64,000 nucleotides of DNA, from assembly GCA_001051155.2 (NCBI GenBank), contig JYIP02000004.1:559576-623575 (forward strand). Direction: 5' to 3'. A program made the position numbers and the translations under genes. The notes under the pieces are model-generated. The model saw nothing but the letters and a program-made list of their open reading frames with translations, made no database searches and was not told where the DNA came from. The stretch comes from Chrysoporthe austroafricana. Taxonomy: Eukaryota; Ascomycota; Sordariomycetes; Diaporthales; Cryphonectriaceae. The number at the start of each line of letters is the position of its first letter. Positions within the stretch are counted from its first letter, which is position 1. This document shows positions 7,526 to 19,833 of the stretch, piece after piece.

Positions 7526-10500
7526 TTAGCAGATTCTAGCTAGTCTCTCTTCGGCGCGTCTAATGTACTTGCTCGCCAGGGCACCTACGCCTACTCTTCG
7601 ATATGCCCAAGGAGATGATTCTGTCTGGCGTGTTGGCACTACCATGAGAACAAATATGACGTACTCATCCTCTACCAGGGCCTTTGAGCTTCCAACTACA
7701 ACACACCTGAGTCGGCTATTGAGGTTGTCTTCTCCAGGAATATCAAATATTAACGCTTTGGGTCCAGCGTCTGAGTCGAGTGGAATCGTAAAATCTTGCA
7801 CGGTGCCAATCAGATTAAGCCCGTCACGTTCCAAACTCGGACTCCAATAGACTTTGTCAAAGGAGGAATCTAAATAACTGATCTCCCCTTCATATGCCAT
7901 CCACGACCATGAAGGAGGTTGTTCCAGACACCCTCCGTAGTCAATGTTGCGAAGAGTTTCTGTGGCTTCGGCCCGTTGCCAGAGGATGGTCCGGTGGAAT
8001 ACACCAGGGGGCGCACCAGAAAAAATACCCCACTCGCCTGTCCATTTGAGACCTGCTGAGAGTCGTGTTAGAAGTCCATGTATGGCAAGCGGCCTGTCTG
8101 TAGCCCGTGACAGCCTCATTCGAGAGTATCGGGCGAAAAGATCTTGGATTAATCGTATCTGTGCTCCACGGGACCTTGCTAGAGCTTTTTCTGGGAAGTT
8201 AGGGTCTCCTTGGAGAACCTCGTCGGGACTGTGGACGAAGAGTTGGAAAGTGGGTTAGCGTATATGATCTAGAGATAAGAGCAGAGTAGGAAGTCAAATG
8301 TAGATGTGTAGATACTGCCAAGTGATGACAAAGGAACTTACTTCCGCATCTGGGTCAGCGTCTCGCACCGAACGCCGTCTCCACACTCCCAATATGTCTG
8401 GTTCTCTGCAAAGAAGATTGTTCGGCGAGCCAATACTCTCTCTTGCAGTGTCCACGCCTTCTGATATAATGGGCTTTGCAGGACATCCTTGTCGAAATCG
8501 TCAATGAAGCTACATATGTAAAGAGGTGGTTCTCCTGCTCGATTTGTCTCTACAAAGTCCCTTGGATGCTTTCGTTTCAGGAATCCCTCATTGGCATCTA
8601 TCGCTTGAGTCGCGGCTATCACGCAGTACGCATGCTTGAACACATACTCTATGCGCTTCAGTTCGTGGTTCATATTTTCATTCGAATCCATCGCGATGCA
8701 AAGGCAGTCAACCCACAAATATCGAATGCCGAGGGCCTGCGTGACAAAAATCGCGTCTCGTATCGTGGGCGGTAGCTCATCGGGGAGAATGCTATCGAAA
8801 TGGGTAGATGCACGGGTGACCACTGGAGCCTGTCCCCACTGGAACGACAACGCAAGGTAACGATTGTGAAGGGAGACATTCGATATAAAGAATGTTTGGA
8901 CATCGATTAGTCTCGTCGGCATGAATCCACTTGGCTCGGTAGGGGTGCAGCCTGGGTGTTCTTTGTCACAATTTTCCAACCATTCACGAATTATGGCGAA
9001 ATGGACATCATTGCCAGGCTTGGGCAGTGTAGGTAGGCCGATCTGAGTCTGGGTGGCTCTTATTGGATCTGTAACCAAAGTCAGCATATCTCTTGTGATA
9101 ATATGGTATAGGCAGGTCAAGAGAACGCTAATTCGTGCGGCGCATATTGATGTGGCTGAGCTTACCTCTGGTGGTGACGAGTGATAGGGCTGGAAGCACA
9201 CTGCTATTTAGTAGTATTGTCGACAGGTGACGTTCAAAAACAACTGTCTCTTCAGCGACGGTTGCACAGGCAACAAGCAGCAGAGCGCATAATTCGCAAA
9301 CTTCGGCTGTCTGTCTGAGATGGGAGACGCTGTCACGGATGCTGAAGTACGACGCCCAGAAATCTAGACTTTGGCATCTTGAACATAGTCGATTGGGGTG
9401 TTTGGCGACAGCGGTAACAAAACGGTCGTCAAGAGGCGTCCAACTGCCGTTTGTGGCAATGAATTGGCGGGCGAATTTGTTGTCGACTATGAAGTGCCAG
9501 CCATCGAGTACTGTACGGGAATAATTTGCTCTTGGGGACGTGTAACGCGGGCTTTGGTCGTTAGCGACGGGCAGCAAGAGGTCTTGCTTCTGGGAGGACG
9601 CCCCGTCAAAAGACTCTGATGAGGATGGGCCGCTGGGCAAGATGCGAGCTTTCCCAGAGAAAAGAAAGTCTTCATCTTGCTCGGCCCTGCGGAGAATATT
9701 GCCTAGCGAATCGCGAAGTTCGCTAGATGCTGCGCGACAAGTTGTTGATACCTGTGGCTCCACAATAACGATTCCTGCGAAGCTTGGATCCAACTGCTTC
9801 TCCTCTGGAAGATCTATAACCAGAAGTCTTGTGCGGACCAGTACAAGTAGTTCGCTAAGCGCCGTCTCGCCGAGGCATTCCGGGTCCATAGCCATATGAT
9901 CCATCCACTCGAGGACTGTTGGGCGGATGCGTGCATGCCGGCCACCAGTTGAATAGATCTCGAAGAACTGGTTCGATCGGAACGACTCGACCTGCAAGGT
10001 TTCCGTGAACCTGCACAACTCCTCATACCCGTACAGAAGACAGATGATCCATTCCATTATAATGCATCCCATGGACCAGACATCGTAGCGTCGTGACATA
10101 GAGGATCGAGACAAGACCGCTTCGGGTGCTTCATATTGGACAGTTCCGAATCTCGTCGTGGTGGCATTGTGTCGCTGGGCTGTCAAGATTGTATGCTTCT
10201 TAGCCAAGCCCATGTCCGAGATCTTGAGCCTCCCCAGGGCAGTGCTACCGTATTGCACTCTCAAGATATTTTCTGGCTTCAGATCGCCATGCCGGATGTC
10301 CATCTCATGCAGCTTGCAGACAGCATCTGCGAGACCCGTCAATTCCACCAGAACCTCCATCAGCAGTCCTGGGCCCAAATGGCTAGGAGAGGGCGAGCTG
10401 GCCCATACGTCTCGGAGATTTCCTCCCTCGGCCCATTCAAACAGGATATATCGGCGATTTCCCATCTTGATGGCGGCAATGCTGTTTATTATGTGTGGAT

Positions 10501-13242
10501 GGCCGATCTTCGCGACATCTTCGAGGATTTGGGCCTCAGCTTCCCAGCTGTGAACTCGGTTCTCTTGAGTATTGTTATTGATTTCGTTGAACTCCTTTAT
10601 GGCTATGCTTGGGTGCTCGCCCTCATGCTGCTTCGCCAGACGGCTTCCTATCGCTGGAAGAACTGCATCGAGATGGTTCGGGTGTATCTGTGCTTTGACG
10701 ACGCGACTGAAGCCGCCCATTTTTGCATCTGGGCTGCACCAAGTAAAGGGCAAGATGTAGTTCGGTTGAAGGTTAATTGCATAGAATCTGGCGGATGAGA
10801 AGACGGGAGCTAGGAATCTCCACTGCTCTTCGAAGAAGCGGCGTCTCTTGAACCTACTCCACGAGTTGTTGGAGAAAGACTTGCTGATGGAGATGTCGCC
10901 CCAATCTTCGAGCGCTGGATCTGGAATTGGGAGCCTGGAATCACTGAGGCCTCCGCGGGAGAAATCATGCATTGTCGCTTGTAGATCAATTCCTCGGCAG
11001 CCGGAGAGAAGAGTTATCGCAAAAACCTTCTTCGCTTCGTCCCGGATGAAGCCAAAGAGGAGGACATCACGAGACGACTCTGGAGCGAGGCTTGGCAGCT
11101 GTTCGACAATTGTCTCGGGCGATACGAGGCTATGGATGCAACCTTCGGGCAAAAAATATTCGGTACCGGGAAAGAAGGCGCTTTTCACGAGTCTTTCGAT
11201 GATTTTGTCTTCCAAATAGGGTTCATCATCATCCGAGATTCCCAGCCTTCTTTTATCCTGTGCTTCACTGAGAGCTTGCCTGAGCTCTGAGTACCGCAAA
11301 TCTCCGTGAGGTAGAGGGTCGTGCACACCCGTCTGGATATATGGTGGTTCGATCATTCCACCTGTGTGTAGAGGGTGGCTGTGTTGGTGTGCCAAGTGGA
11401 CCACATCTCGCGCCTTCTCGAGCTCTTCCAGTTCTTTGTCAGTCAGGTTAGTCCGAAACGGCCCCTCCCCTTTGTCTTGCCTCGCTTTCTGCTCGATTCC
11501 GAGCTCCGAGTTGAAGCCAGCAACACGTAAAGATTTAGAATCGCCCTCCAGCTCGACGTCCGCGCCTGTATCGAAACCCCACCAGTGGACAGAATAGAAT
11601 GCAAGATCTCGTAGATGTGTGGCAAAGTGCTTATGTAGGTCGTTGTTTGCTCCTATATGCGGCTCATCGGGCTTTTTCCCACCAACTTCCCATGGGTTAT
11701 ACCAAGGCGATACGCTGACACAGAGGGGACACAGGTCAGGGCTTCGTAAGAGAGAAATTCGGCTGCTTGCCGCGATCTCCGCAATCTGGAGGCTGCTTCT
11801 TCCTGGAGCGTGGTGCACCCGCTGGTCGTTCGTGAGGTGGCGAACAAGCAAGTCTTTGGTCAAGAACGGCTTCTCTTCCTCGTTGCAGTCTGGGCATTTC
11901 CATCTCAATCGATGAACGGATCGATTCCCCTCGGCACCATGAGTCTCGTGCATGTGAATCTTCCACTCCTTAGCAGAGGGAAAGGCTGGAGGGAAGGTCC
12001 CGCACTCTTCAGCAACGCAGACGTACGGGCACAAGTCTTGATCAATGTGTGCCCTGATAACAATTGCATTAGCATTCTGGTGGCCATTGGATATAAAAGG
12101 CGTATGTGCTGACGACGAACCTCCAACGAGCGTCCTGCTCTTGCTCCCCTCCGCTGGCGAGAATCTCAACGTTGTTCATACAATATTCGCACTGGACATC
12201 TGTCGTGCCGACTGGTGCTTTCGGACGACTTGGATACCTGGCGGTCGGAAGAAAACTAGAGGCGGTCCCGCTGCGCGTATTCTCATTCTCATCGTGCTGG
12301 GTTCTCCTGAAAGCCTCAGGAGGGAGTGCCCGAATCTGCCGCCTCGATACTACACTCGACGAAAATGTGTCTTCCGTGACGGTCAGTTCTCCCCTGCCTG
12401 GTTGTTTCTGGTGGGGTTGCGGGCTCCCAGAGGGTGCTGATGTCGATGCCGATGCTTTACCCTTGTTCAGCTCGGAAGCCGCTTTGTCGCGTCTCTGATG
12501 TGTTAACTTTTTCGAATGCCTGCGATTGTAGAGGAGTCGGTGGCGTCGGTATATGACGGATTCTGCTAGCTGGGTTCGGAGCGTCTCCTCTGTACTGGGA
12601 AAGAGAAAGCGGAGTGTTGTTGCTATCATTTTGTTGAAGGAGGCTTCGACCTCAGGGTCCTGCTTGGCGGCGAAATTCTGGACCCTCTCGACCTCGTCTG
12701 TCCTGGGGGCATGCCGAATTATTAGTGCAAGCCGCTGAAGGCGATCCATAGCTCCGCCGATACCATATACGATGCCGTCGTCTTGTTTTGCTTTTTCTGC
12801 AGCACTGGCGGCCCCGCGACTTGGCCGGGCTAACACTAGTTCGTGTCGTTGGATTCCTGGTGTATAATGTTAATAATGGGCATCAGAGTTGTTTACAACT
12901 TGCAACGGCTCGCTGAAGTGAAACAATTGACACCCTACCTCGCTGCAGGTTATCCTCCAGGACTCGAAGCATCGATCGGACCAGGTCTTTCATTTCCGGT
13001 TCATATTGGAGTCGACGGTCGAGAGACACACTCTCTTTTGCAAAGACACCCAGAAAACTGGCCCAAGTCAAGAAACGGCTCTGGTAGACGGAGACCTTTT
13101 CCGCATATTCTCTTTCTCTCTCCAAATACTGACGAAAGAGGCCTTCGCATCGTCGGGCACTTGAGTAAATGTCATCATCTTGGACACCAGCTGAAGGAAC
13201 AAAGCCGTGGTGGCTTCGACCAGGAACGTCCGCCCCAGCCAT
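7526..13242 (-). CDS. C2H2-type zinc finger / protein kinase / HET domain fusion protein
   Basis: Five exons: 12939-13242, 12121-12856, 9166-12053, 8342-9068, 7526-8228. Introns are 67-113 nt, and all junctions keep frame, giving 1785 residues. Residues 1-110 are helical, like the N-terminus of many fungal C2H2 proteins. Residues about 325-510 carry Cys/His pairs (CEYCMNN, CPYVCVAEECGTF, WKIHMHETH, CPDCNEEE) in the AcuF-type C2H2 arrangement. Residues about 790-1100 are a kinase: loop GGFSRVV, lysine K833 in AIKEF, HGDLKPEN with D937, DMG with D960 in place of DFG, then APE. Residues about 1380-1540 are a HET domain: YLALSFQWG, LGIRYLWVDCLCIAMD, KAWTLQERVLARR. The catalytic residues are kept, so the kinase is probably active. 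HET domains trigger cell death in heterokaryon incompatibility. The ATG at 13242 directly follows an in-frame stop. Main uncertainty: whether the transcript really joins the kinase and HET parts. Confidence 0.8.
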
Positions 13243-13865
13243 CTAGTTCGTCACCGGATCAGTCAGTTCCGGCCAGAGATGAACAGGTTCAAGGCAATCA
13301 TTCGATGTATTTACCAGCTGTTCGAAATGTTTGACGGATCGCGACTTGGCTGGCAGCAGTCACCCTAAGTTTTCAGCTACTCTATGTCAACTATGCCACA
13401 AGAGGGGAAGTCGATCTAGACCACAAAGAGAGAAAGATAAGCCACCTGATTATTCTCGACGTAGTAGCCTGAGTTTGATAATGTTTTGTTAGAGATAGAC
13501 TCAACCGGACGACTACAACGACGCGCAACGAAAGAGATGCTAAGGTGAATCATCTGTAAGTTGGAGAAAAATGACTAAGTAGCTCCTGTGAAATTGATTC
13601 GTCTCATTTAAGTCTCCTTCTCTCTCTTTGTCTGAGAATACCCTAGTGAGAAGACATTTCTCCTTGTCTACATCTAACGGTTTGTTATTGGCTGTGGATG
13701 CGCCATTTCCAATCTCACCATAGAGGGGCTGGCCACGGCAAGGGCAGGATTATTCTGCTCTGCCCACTTCCACCTCTGTTGTTCTTCGGTGTTGTTGCGC
13801 ACGAACCATTATCTAATTCTACCGCTAAGCATAGAGGCCTAGTATGCTAACACATCCATCTCTAG
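13243..13865. promoter_or_regulatory. Shared divergent promoter region
   Basis: 623 bp separating the start codons of the kinase-HET and protease genes, which point away from each other. There is no ORF of note. Both promoters must lie here or inside the neighbouring gene. I cannot identify a specific factor site. Confidence 0.6.
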
Positions 13866-16779
13866 ATGGATACTACGGATACCTTGATTGATACGATCGA
13901 GTTTGCGAATGTGCAAGATTTCTATCAGCTGCTGCCGCCGTCTACCAGCGAAGAACCTGCAGACGCCGACCACCTAGATGACGATGCAATTAGAGCGCAG
14001 AATGCTGGGGCATTTCTTCGCTTTGAGCTAAGGCTCCCCGTAATTAACGGCGCTTATGGTCATATAAAGCAGTACGCTGCTGTCCGTGAACACCTCAGCG
14101 ATGGGCCAAATGCAGAGGTGCGGGATGACCGAGCCTTGGCACTGGAGGAGATCAAGGCCGGGATGAAAGACGAGGCCACTCAGCGCGCTTCCCAAGTACG
14201 TTGTTGACGATATAACAAGTCCGGAAGACGTTTCTGACTAGGTGGTCAGATGCCTTGTTCGCCAGGGCGAGATGCAGAAGACCCAGTACAGAAGCTCAGC
14301 CAATACGCCGATGAAGTCGTTCTCACTGGTACCTCGGACATATGGTCTGGCTTCTGGCATTTGGTGCCATTAAAAGATCGCCTCTCTATCCTAGCGAAGA
14401 AAGCCATGATGAATAAGTGGATGGAGTGGTTGCTCTACGGCTGGTCCCGACAGCCAGCGTGCGACGAAACCGAGCGACATGGAGACGCAGCAGAAGCCCT
14501 GTACGACTTCCTGGCGAGATTCACATGCTCCGTCAAAGAGCACAAAGGTCTGCTGAGACTGGCCGACTTCGGCCATTCTGTAGAAGGCAAGTTCGTCTAC
14601 GACATGTTCCTGTTCAGCTGCGAGAAATCCTTTTCTAAGCCAGGCTGGCAAAAGACAACTTGCACCCGAGAAAGGTTTGTCGATAATCAGCTAGTCCTTC
14701 TTACGCACCCTTTTAGCCGTCAGTTGACCTAGATTTCTTCATATTCTCCAGCCACACGCCCCCGTACATCAAAGATCTTCGTATCTGCTCGCAGATCCGA
14801 GATGCTCGAAGTTACGGGACGACTCTTCGCCTATCTTTCAATGAACAGCATGTTTGGCTCACTTTGAATAAACCTGGCTCCCCGTCGCCCGGGATCATGT
14901 CGCCTCGGGACAGAACTGCGACCTTTGACTTTCTCGACAATCTACTCGAAGACGGCCGTCTGCAAGGACAGGGTCGAGCTGATAGAATTAAAAGGTATCG
15001 TCTAGCTCTCCGACTGGGGTTGTCGTTACAAGCTCTCTGCGTCGGCCCTTGGCTTCAAGAGCTCTGGACTGCAAAACATGTTCAAATCATTCACGACGAT
15101 GCCACCCCACCACTCGAGAGGCTTGACGAAGCCTACATCGCCTGTGCCATCACCCAACACCGCCAGCAGGGCAGCATCTTACCGAGTCCCTCCTTAGAGT
15201 CTGTGGAAGAGCTTTGCCCCGAGTTCTTCTTGTCGTTCGCACAGCTCCTGTTGGACATCGAGAAGGGGAAAAGCGTATATCAGCATCCTGACGCTGGGTC
15301 ACTCAACCGATGGTACAACGCGCTGCGTCAAGCCATAGATACAAGCTCTGACATGGAAGGAGATTATCGGAAAGCGATCGAAGGCTGTATGCTCTATTCG
15401 ACCAACTATAAGACTGAGGCTCAGAATATCGACGATCAAAGACGACTGAAGCGAGAAGTCATCCGAAAGCACATTGTTTCCCCTCTCAAGGATAACCTGG
15501 GAAAGTGGATGGGAATGGAAGAGACCGACCGTGCTTACGACAACGACGGCGGAGACAATCACACACGATACTCGTTAAGGACGAAGGCTCGAGAGGAGTA
15601 TACCTCACGATTCACTCTCTGGGACCTTCGATATGATCGATACGATGAACAACTGTACGTGGATTGACTGATGGACTCCGTATTAACGAACATTGCTAAT
15701 CCGTCTATGGAAATAGCACGCGCGAGAAAATCGAAAGTATGATGAATCCCCCAGTAGGCAGCGTTACCGCGCACATGCTGAAGTTTGCCGACCGCGTCAA
15801 AAGTTCGCAGGCAAAAGTCAAGAAGGCATCATATGCACCAGTCAGAATTGCGGTGCTCGATACAGGATTCAACCTTGCGGACCAGCTGTTCAACATTCCC
15901 TCGTTCAAGGACCGACTGAAAACCATGAGGAACTTTTTCAGTGACGGGACCGCCGAGCCACAGACAGAAGATTGGACGGATACCGATAGTCACGGAACTC
16001 ATGTAGCTCGAATTCTACTGAGATTTGCTCCCCGAGCTCACATATATATCGCCAAAGTCTCTAGAGATAAGGACCTGGTGCTGAGAGACAATCGACTTTT
16101 AGATGTAAGTCTCATTACCCTGTTACATAAATTTGATAAGATTTAAAAGCATACTAAAGGAACCTTGATGTAAAAGGCACTCGAGTGGGCTGGTAACAAT
16201 TCCGATATCATCAACCTATCATTTAGCTTAGGCATGATGCCAGATAATCCTGCCCTGCCGAAGAAGATCGATGCACTGCTGCGACAGAAGAAGCTCATTT
16301 TTGCTGCAGCGTCAAACCAGGGCGCTAACAGCTCAAGACCATGGCCTGCTAAGCAGCCGGGGGTATTTTGCATCCATGCAACGACAGAAGAGTCGGTAGT
16401 TGACCAAATGAATCTGCAACCAGTGGGGCAGGCAGGGCATGCGAACTTTGCGACACTCGGGTGTGGCATTCTGTCGTACTGGGATGGCAGGTACGTGTCT
16501 GTCTCTGGAACGTCCTTCGCTTGCCCTGTGGCAGCTGCAATAGCTGCCAACGTCCTAGATTATGCGAGGCAGCATTTGCCGCCAAGAGACGCCGAGCAGT
16601 TCCAAATTTTCAGAAATATGAGGAAGTTGTTCTTTGACTACATGACAGACAACAACGCATCGGGCGTTTATCATATAGTCAAGCCCTGGAAACCCGGCCT
16701 CTGGGATGACCAAACAAGTGATGAGGATATTTGCAAGATTCTCAACGAGATATGGATAGGAACTTCAAAGCTAGATTAG
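13866..16779 (+). CDS. DUF7580-like helical domain fused to subtilisin-like serine protease (S8)
   Basis: Five exons: 13866-14195, 14250-14674, 14752-15654, 15717-16104, 16177-16779. Introns of 54-77 nt keep frame and give 882 residues. Residues about 110-420 are helical and match the fungal DUF7580 pattern, with RYRLALRLGLSLQALCVGPW and LDEAYIACAI near its end. Residues about 590-850 are a subtilisin domain: IAVLDTG (D601), DSHGTHVA (H645), AAASNQG (oxyanion N729) and VSGTSFACPVAAAIAA (S795). The triad is complete. No signal peptide or propeptide is visible, so it should act inside the cell. Fungal proteins of this build sit in allorecognition and NLR-like gene sets; Podospora HET-Q2, a subtilisin-like protease, activates the gasdermin HET-Q1. 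The substrate here is unknown. Confidence 0.85.
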
Positions 16780-16917
16780 TATAAAAATATAATATGACAA
16801 ACGTTATATGAAGCAACTCTAATCTTGCAATACTATATTCGTAAAAGAGGCGTTAGAGAAAGGAAGAACATTCTACAGATGATGTTATAGTTACTGACTT
16901 TGACGTCAAAGTTTCCC

Positions 16918-17156
16918 AGAAGACTCCGAGGTCCGGGGGTCTGGGAATGTCGAGCTGCTTCAACGTCGGCCTTCCTTCTCCGTATGTAGAATCCATATCC
17001 AGCGATGCATTGAGATAGTAACTGGGAAGTTATACCCAGTATTTCCTCGTGATTCGCGAAGGTTTTGGGAACCCGGGGGGGCGGGACAGAGACCAAGCTC
17101 CAGGAGCCGAAAACTTGGTGCAAATAATAAGTCAGTTCGACGACATTGATGTTACA
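16918..17156 (+). repeat. Dispersed repeat, copy B (less decayed)
   Basis: Partner of the repeat at 5562-5813, same orientation, about 240 bp. It keeps C or G at most positions where copy A has T or A. It lies just 3' of the protease gene, so the two copies bracket the block holding the unknown-function, kinase-HET and protease genes. No TIR, ORF or target-site duplication is seen. Confidence 0.75.
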
Positions 17157-17849
17157 CTTATAGCGCCTGCAGTGGCTCTAGTGGCTATGGCCCTTGATGC
17201 TAGCCGGGGTGCGAGGGGGGACCTGGAGCTGGATTTGCGTTCTCATCGCGTAGGAACTATCGCTGAATCAACAAATCTCATGAATGAACGAATCGCAAAA
17301 TAGTGCAACATATCGGATTATGGATATTCCAAAGGTAGGAAATGGCATGAGTAGAGGTAGACAAATAGTCTACTATAAAAAACAAAAACATACAACACCG
17401 GGTATTCGCTAATGGTCACCCACTTAACTACTAATCCGGCGGTTAGTGGCTTATTTAGGGGAGAGCAGACGGGATCCCAAGGTAATGCTACCGTTGTAAA
17501 TAGCTACGACAGCCCCCTAGCAACGCCTTTCAACCAAAATAGTGATTGTGGTTCTGACTTAATGCAAGCGTGTTTATCGTTCACAGCATTATAGTGCTAA
17601 TCCATACGTAGGGGGACGTGGCATCGCACCAGATGACTTCACCGAGGCTTGGCAAGTCCCCAAGTGCAAGATTGCGTCACTGATTTGTCGCCATGCACAA
17701 GTGCCCTTTCGAAAGCCTCTCACTGCACGATAGCCGTCAACTCTCTGCAATTTTACGCGTGGAGAAAACCTACCAGACAGGTCCAAATATCCACGGCAAA
17801 CATCTATCTGAGCATGCTCTCACTCACAAATGGTCTTTAATATGAAGAT
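17157..17849. other. Intergenic, nothing recognised
   Basis: About 690 bp upstream of the acetyltransferase-like gene. It includes short ORFs only and presumably holds the promoter. No repeat beyond copy B is seen. Confidence 0.5.
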
Positions 17850-19460
17850 ATGGAGGTTGCTCGCGCTGTCCCAGACAGCGCTGTGCAAGAGACCAGCTTC
17901 GATGACGCGCACGATCCAAACGCCGAAATTATTGAAGAAGGAAGTGATGGATCGCCACCTTGCGTTGAAAACCCTCACTCGTCATATGGCTCTGTGAGCA
18001 GAGAACACGAGCCTGCCACAGCGCAAGACACGGCCTCCAAACTCACCGGTCCCACCAAGTCGACAAACCGCGCTCTGGCGCCCGACATCCTGCGCGGGTT
18101 TCTCGTCGTCCTCATGACTCTAGACCACAACTTCATCCTTGGTACATGGCCTCACTCTTCCGTCATCGACAGCGATGGCGAGTGGGACAACGGTGTCATG
18201 GTGCACACGTGGAACCAACCTGGGGTCTACGTCATCCGGCTTCTCACACATCTGTGGCCGCCGGGACTGTTGTTTCTGCTCGGAATGGGAATTGTGTATT
18301 TTGGCCAGTCGCGCAGGGCCTTGGGGTGGTCTATGAGCATGACGGCGCGGCATTTTGTTATGAGGACTGTGCTCCTGACTGTCATTACTGTCTTGCTGGG
18401 GCTACTGATGACGCTGGGCCGGATCTGGCTCATAAGCCTGGTGCTATTTGCACTGGCTGTGGACTATCTTCTCGTCGGGATTCTGTGGCTCGTCGTTTCG
18501 CAAACCGAGGAAACATTGGCTTATTGGCTGTTGCAGGTCTTACCTGATGCCGAGAAGGATGACGCACGCGAGCCGTTGTTAGCAGACCGAGGCGACCAGG
18601 AGGACATCGCGCCGGACAGGAAGATCATGCGTGCTGCGGACATCTCGTGGCATATTCACAACGGCTGTCTCCTGGTACTGGCGGTCGTGGCCATCTGGTG
18701 GAATATGTGGCGGTCTCCGACCGGAGGACATTGCAAGCCCGACGGCACCGCCGTCGCCCTGGCCCCCCAACAGAACAACTGGCTTCGCATTTGGTTAGAC
18801 GTCTTCTCTGCCAAGCATGTCGCATCTTTACATCCACCACTGGCCTGGCTTTCGTTTGTCATTATCGGTCTGCTCTATGGCCGCATCGTTGTCGCCAGGA
18901 CCTGGACTAGAACGACGCTCACACTGGGTAATGCGATGGCCGGACTAGCGTTCCTGCTGGTCTTCGTCCTGACCCGCGTGCTGCACTTTGGCAACCTCTC
19001 GGAGGGATGCCTCCAGATGCCAGAGCACAGGGCCCATCCTAACATGAACCAGTACCTAGTTTCGCGGCGTTCATTCTTCTTTCTCAAGCGATACCCGCCA
19101 GAGGTGGCATACTGGGCGTACGGTATTGGCTGCAATTTCATTCTCCTCGCCTTCTTTAGTGCCCTTCCGCACGTCATCACCTTTACCGTCTTGCACCCGC
19201 TGCAGGTGTTCGGAACGTCAGCTTTATTTTTCTATGTTACTCATCTACTTCTCCTCTTCATCTCATGGCTGATCTGGTTCTGCATATATGGCTTACCGAT
19301 TAGTTCGGGCCCCTGGTTGGCGGTCAGCAGGGGGATTCCTAGCGAGTGGGTGTTCTGGGTGAACTGGGCAGTCGTGCTAGTCGTTTCATACCCGTTATGC
19401 ATGTGGTATGGGGCTTTCAAGAAGACCCGAGGGCCTGACTCGATATGGAGATTCTTTTGA
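17850..19460 (+). CDS. DUF1624/HGSNAT-like acyltransferase membrane protein
   Basis: Single-exon gene of 536 residues. The N-terminal 75 residues are polar and acidic. The family signature follows: ALAPDILRGFLVVLMTLDHN, with the Arg-Gly and Asp-His pairs typical of the heparan-alpha-glucosaminide N-acetyltransferase/DUF1624 group. About ten hydrophobic helices follow, with a charged cytosolic loop (residues about 230-262). A second histidine-bearing motif, ASLHPPLAWLSFVIIGLLYG, lies between helices in the middle. Human HGSNAT transfers acetyl groups across the lysosomal membrane; fungal members are uncharacterised. The substrate cannot be inferred here. The length fits fungal homologues. Confidence 0.8.
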   Translation: MEVARAVPDSAVQETSFDDAHDPNAEIIEEGSDGSPPCVENPHSSYGSVSREHEPATAQDTASKLTGPTKSTNRALAPDILRGFLVVLMTLDHNFILGTWPHSSVIDSDGEWDNGVMVHTWNQPGVYVIRLLTHLWPPGLLFLLGMGIVYFGQSRRALGWSMSMTARHFVMRTVLLTVITVLLGLLMTLGRIWLISLVLFALAVDYLLVGILWLVVSQTEETLAYWLLQVLPDAEKDDAREPLLADRGDQEDIAPDRKIMRAADISWHIHNGCLLVLAVVAIWWNMWRSPTGGHCKPDGTAVALAPQQNNWLRIWLDVFSAKHVASLHPPLAWLSFVIIGLLYGRIVVARTWTRTTLTLGNAMAGLAFLLVFVLTRVLHFGNLSEGCLQMPEHRAHPNMNQYLVSRRSFFFLKRYPPEVAYWAYGIGCNFILLAFFSALPHVITFTVLHPLQVFGTSALFFYVTHLLLLFISWLIWFCIYGLPISSGPWLAVSRGIPSEWVFWVNWAVVLVVSYPLCMWYGAFKKTRGPDSIWRFF

Positions 19461-19833
19461 AGCCTGCTATTCTATGAGCGCATCATGACGAGTCTAGTAG
19501 TGGCATACCCAGAAAGATTGAGAGCACTAGCATAATCACGTCATGATACCAAGCCTCAGAGATCTAATACCTAGCCTCGTTCGGCTCCACTGTCGGTATA
19601 TTTGCTGATACGTAGGTTTGTGTGCTATCAACATCCTGCCTAAGCTATCCTGTGTAGTCTACGATTTTCAGATGATGTTTATCAGGCAGTATGCCAGTCT
19701 TTATATGAGACAAAGGCATCAGACAGAGCATTATGATAACGCTCCTACCTAGCCACTACAGATCGAAGATACTGGCAAAGAATATTATGCGTAATTCGTT
19801 ATATACACGAAAGCTACTACTTGTATGGTTATA

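Noticed and set aside
7526..9201. HET gene as a separate gene starting at 9201
   Set aside because: The first residues of that ORF lie in the intron and upstream exon frame; the spliced reading DPIRATQTQIGLP joins the kinase ORF in phase and supplies the expected pre-HET cysteines.
12069..12836. Separate small gene encoding 255 residues upstream of the kinase
   Set aside because: In-phase splice sites on both sides merge it into the kinase-HET gene, and the zinc-finger motif is only complete after joining.
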